DNA of 57,544 nucleotides from Verrucomicrobiaceae bacterium. Its GTDB lineage: Bacteria > Verrucomicrobiota > Verrucomicrobiia > Verrucomicrobiales > Verrucomicrobiaceae. The notes below the pieces were generated by a model. It was given only the letters and a program-made list of their open reading frames with translations, had not been told where the DNA came from and searched no databases. Both the position numbers and the translations under genes were made by a program. The stretch covers positions 1 to 57,544 of the forward strand of contig JAIXOU010000112.1 in assembly GCA_027486585.1 (NCBI GenBank). Direction: 5' to 3'. This document shows positions 56,455 to 57,544 of this stretch, piece after piece; the stretch's first letter is position 1, and every line of letters begins with the position of its first letter.

Positions 56455-57544
56455 ATGAAAAAAACTGAAACATCCCCTCCATCATCCCGCCGCGGATTCG
56501 TCAAACAATCCATCGCCGCAGGATTTGGCTTCACGTTTCTGCCCGCTTATCTGACCAGTGCACGCGCAGCGGACAATCCGAAGCTGCCGCCGAGCCGACG
56601 CATCAATCTAGGCTGCATTGGGATCGGCGGGCGTGCGGGCAGCGTCATTCCTGGGCTCACGGCGGGAGGCATCGCCACGCCAGTGGCCTTTACGGATGTG
56701 GATTTCGTTACAGCCAAGAGCGTGGAGAAGAACCTCAAGGCTTTTCCCGATGTGAGGCGCTTTAACGACTTCCGTGAGATGCTGGACAAGATGGGCAAAG
56801 ACATCGATGCCGTGAGCGTGGTGACTCCCGATCACACGCATTTCACAGCCGCAATCAGCGCAATGGCCCTGGGTAAGCATGTGTATGTGGAGAAGCCTTT
56901 GACGCACACATTTGAAGAAGCGGAAATCCTCATGCGGGCCGAGAAGAAGTTCAAAGTGGTCACGCAAATGGGCAACCAAGGCCACACCTCGGCTGGCGCG
57001 GAGCAGTTCAAGCAAATGCTAGCAGCGGGCATCGTGGATGATATTGTAAAAATCCAAGCATGGAAGTCGCCCTCGCTTTGGTTCATGAACGCTGCCGAAC
57101 GCATCCTAGGCTATCCAGCCGCAGAGCCGATGCCTGAGTCGCTGAAGAGCTGGGATCTCTGGTGTGGACCGCAGGAGGTTAAACCGTTCAGCAAGATGTA
57201 TCACGCCTTCAACTGGCGCGGTTTCCACCTCTACGGCGGCGGCATGTTTGGCGACTGGGGTGCGCACATCATCGACTTTGCACATCACCATCTGAAGCTC
57301 GGTTTGCCCACGCGCATCACGCCTCTGGCGCTGGCAGACTACAATCAGGTAAGCTATCCGCTCAGCTCGGATATTCGTTTCGAGTTCCCAGCCCGTGGCG
57401 AGAAATTGCCTGCTGTGGAGCTTCACTGGAAAGCCGGTGGCGACATCAAGTTCGACATCGAAGAGAAATACGGCGATCCAGGCCCCGATGGCAAAATCGT
57501 GATCCCAAATCCCGGCGGTGCTGGATCACTCCTGCATCGCAAAC
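56455..57544 (+). CDS. Tat-exported Gfo/Idh/MocA-family oxidoreductase, 3' end beyond the window
   Basis: At least 363 residues are visible; the C-terminus is cut off by the window edge. A twin-arginine signal is clear (SRRGFVK at about 11-17, then a hydrophobic stretch to ARA near 38). The Rossmann motif is LGCIGIGGRAGS, followed by AFTDVD, DAVSVVTPDHTH (typical of the family) and GKHVYVEKPLTHTFEEAEIL. The middle has FNWRGFHLYGGGMFGDWGAHIIDFAHH, the conserved His-rich active-site region of this periplasmic verrucomicrobial/planctomycete group. It binds NAD(P) and probably works on sugars; the substrate is not known. The cofactor-bound folded protein is exported by Tat. Confidence 0.93.
   Translation, partial: MKKTETSPPSSRRGFVKQSIAAGFGFTFLPAYLTSARAADNPKLPPSRRINLGCIGIGGRAGSVIPGLTAGGIATPVAFTDVDFVTAKSVEKNLKAFPDVRRFNDFREMLDKMGKDIDAVSVVTPDHTHFTAAISAMALGKHVYVEKPLTHTFEEAEILMRAEKKFKVVTQMGNQGHTSAGAEQFKQMLAAGIVDDIVKIQAWKSPSLWFMNAAERILGYPAAEPMPESLKSWDLWCGPQEVKPFSKMYHAFNWRGFHLYGGGMFGDWGAHIIDFAHHHLKLGLPTRITPLALADYNQVSYPLSSDIRFEFPARGEKLPAVELHWKAGGDIKFDIEEKYGDPGPDGKIVIPNPGGAGSLLHRK

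Noticed and set aside
1-57544. CRISPR array, tRNA or rRNA genes
   Set aside because: No regularly spaced direct repeats of 24-40 bases and no cloverleaf or rRNA-like stretches were noticed. Only the 36-base coding repeat in the RG-rich gene resembles an array, and it has no spacers.

Overview
The window looks like chromosomal DNA of a Verrucomicrobiota bacterium, probably near Verrucomicrobiaceae. The clues are a MurC-MurB fusion, an exosortase-associated TIGR04073-type protein, a planctomycete/verrucomicrobial-type haem lipoprotein, a very large secreted protein built from choice-of-anchor-D repeats, a Tat-exported Gfo/Idh/MocA oxidoreductase, and mostly Shine-Dalgarno-poor start codons. This assignment is inference from gene content. 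No rRNA, tRNA or CRISPR array was seen.

Region 1 (about 0.3-16.0 kb) is the most striking part: a 19-gene, same-strand, tightly packed Ter-type stress locus. It runs TerC, three TerD paralogues, a 58-residue zinc ribbon, a fourth TerD, TerY-like VWA, small membrane protein, second VWA, PP2C phosphatase with an Ig-like segment, protein kinase with zinc ribbon, basic membrane peptide, third VWA with zinc ribbons, PH-domain protein and DUF4870-like membrane protein. It ends in a four-gene biosynthetic module: ATP-grasp/PRTase/TRSP fusion, HAD phosphatase, PRTase/PELOTA protein and HpcH-type C-C lyase. The expected logic is TerC and TerD at the membrane, a VWA-phosphatase-kinase signalling triad, and synthesis of an unknown nucleoside-like metabolite. 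TerA and TerB are absent here.

Region 2 (16.3-26.7 kb) holds single housekeeping and accessory genes: haem lipoprotein, sterol-desaturase-like enzyme, oligopeptide-binding lipoprotein, gcvT, a 901-residue double-VWA membrane protein, a helical secreted protein, and rlmN with a small partner on the minus strand.

Region 3 (26.9-43.2 kb) carries a 2412-residue secreted modular protein, a TSUP permease, murC-murB, a TIGR04073-type protein with a clear terminator, a hexapeptide acetyltransferase, murJ, an RG-rich protein and a methyltransferase. Envelope and peptidoglycan functions dominate.

Region 4 (43.5-57.5 kb) has a secreted cystatin-sialidase fusion, a broken alpha/beta hydrolase, an NTF2-like protein, and an eight-gene MoxR/DUF58/VWA (Bat-like) locus with a 1192-residue membrane protein of unknown function. 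A second NTF2-like protein and a truncated Tat-exported oxidoreductase close the window. Short inverted repeats mark several gene boundaries; the most notable pair flanks the start codon of the 1192-residue gene and shows compensatory base changes.
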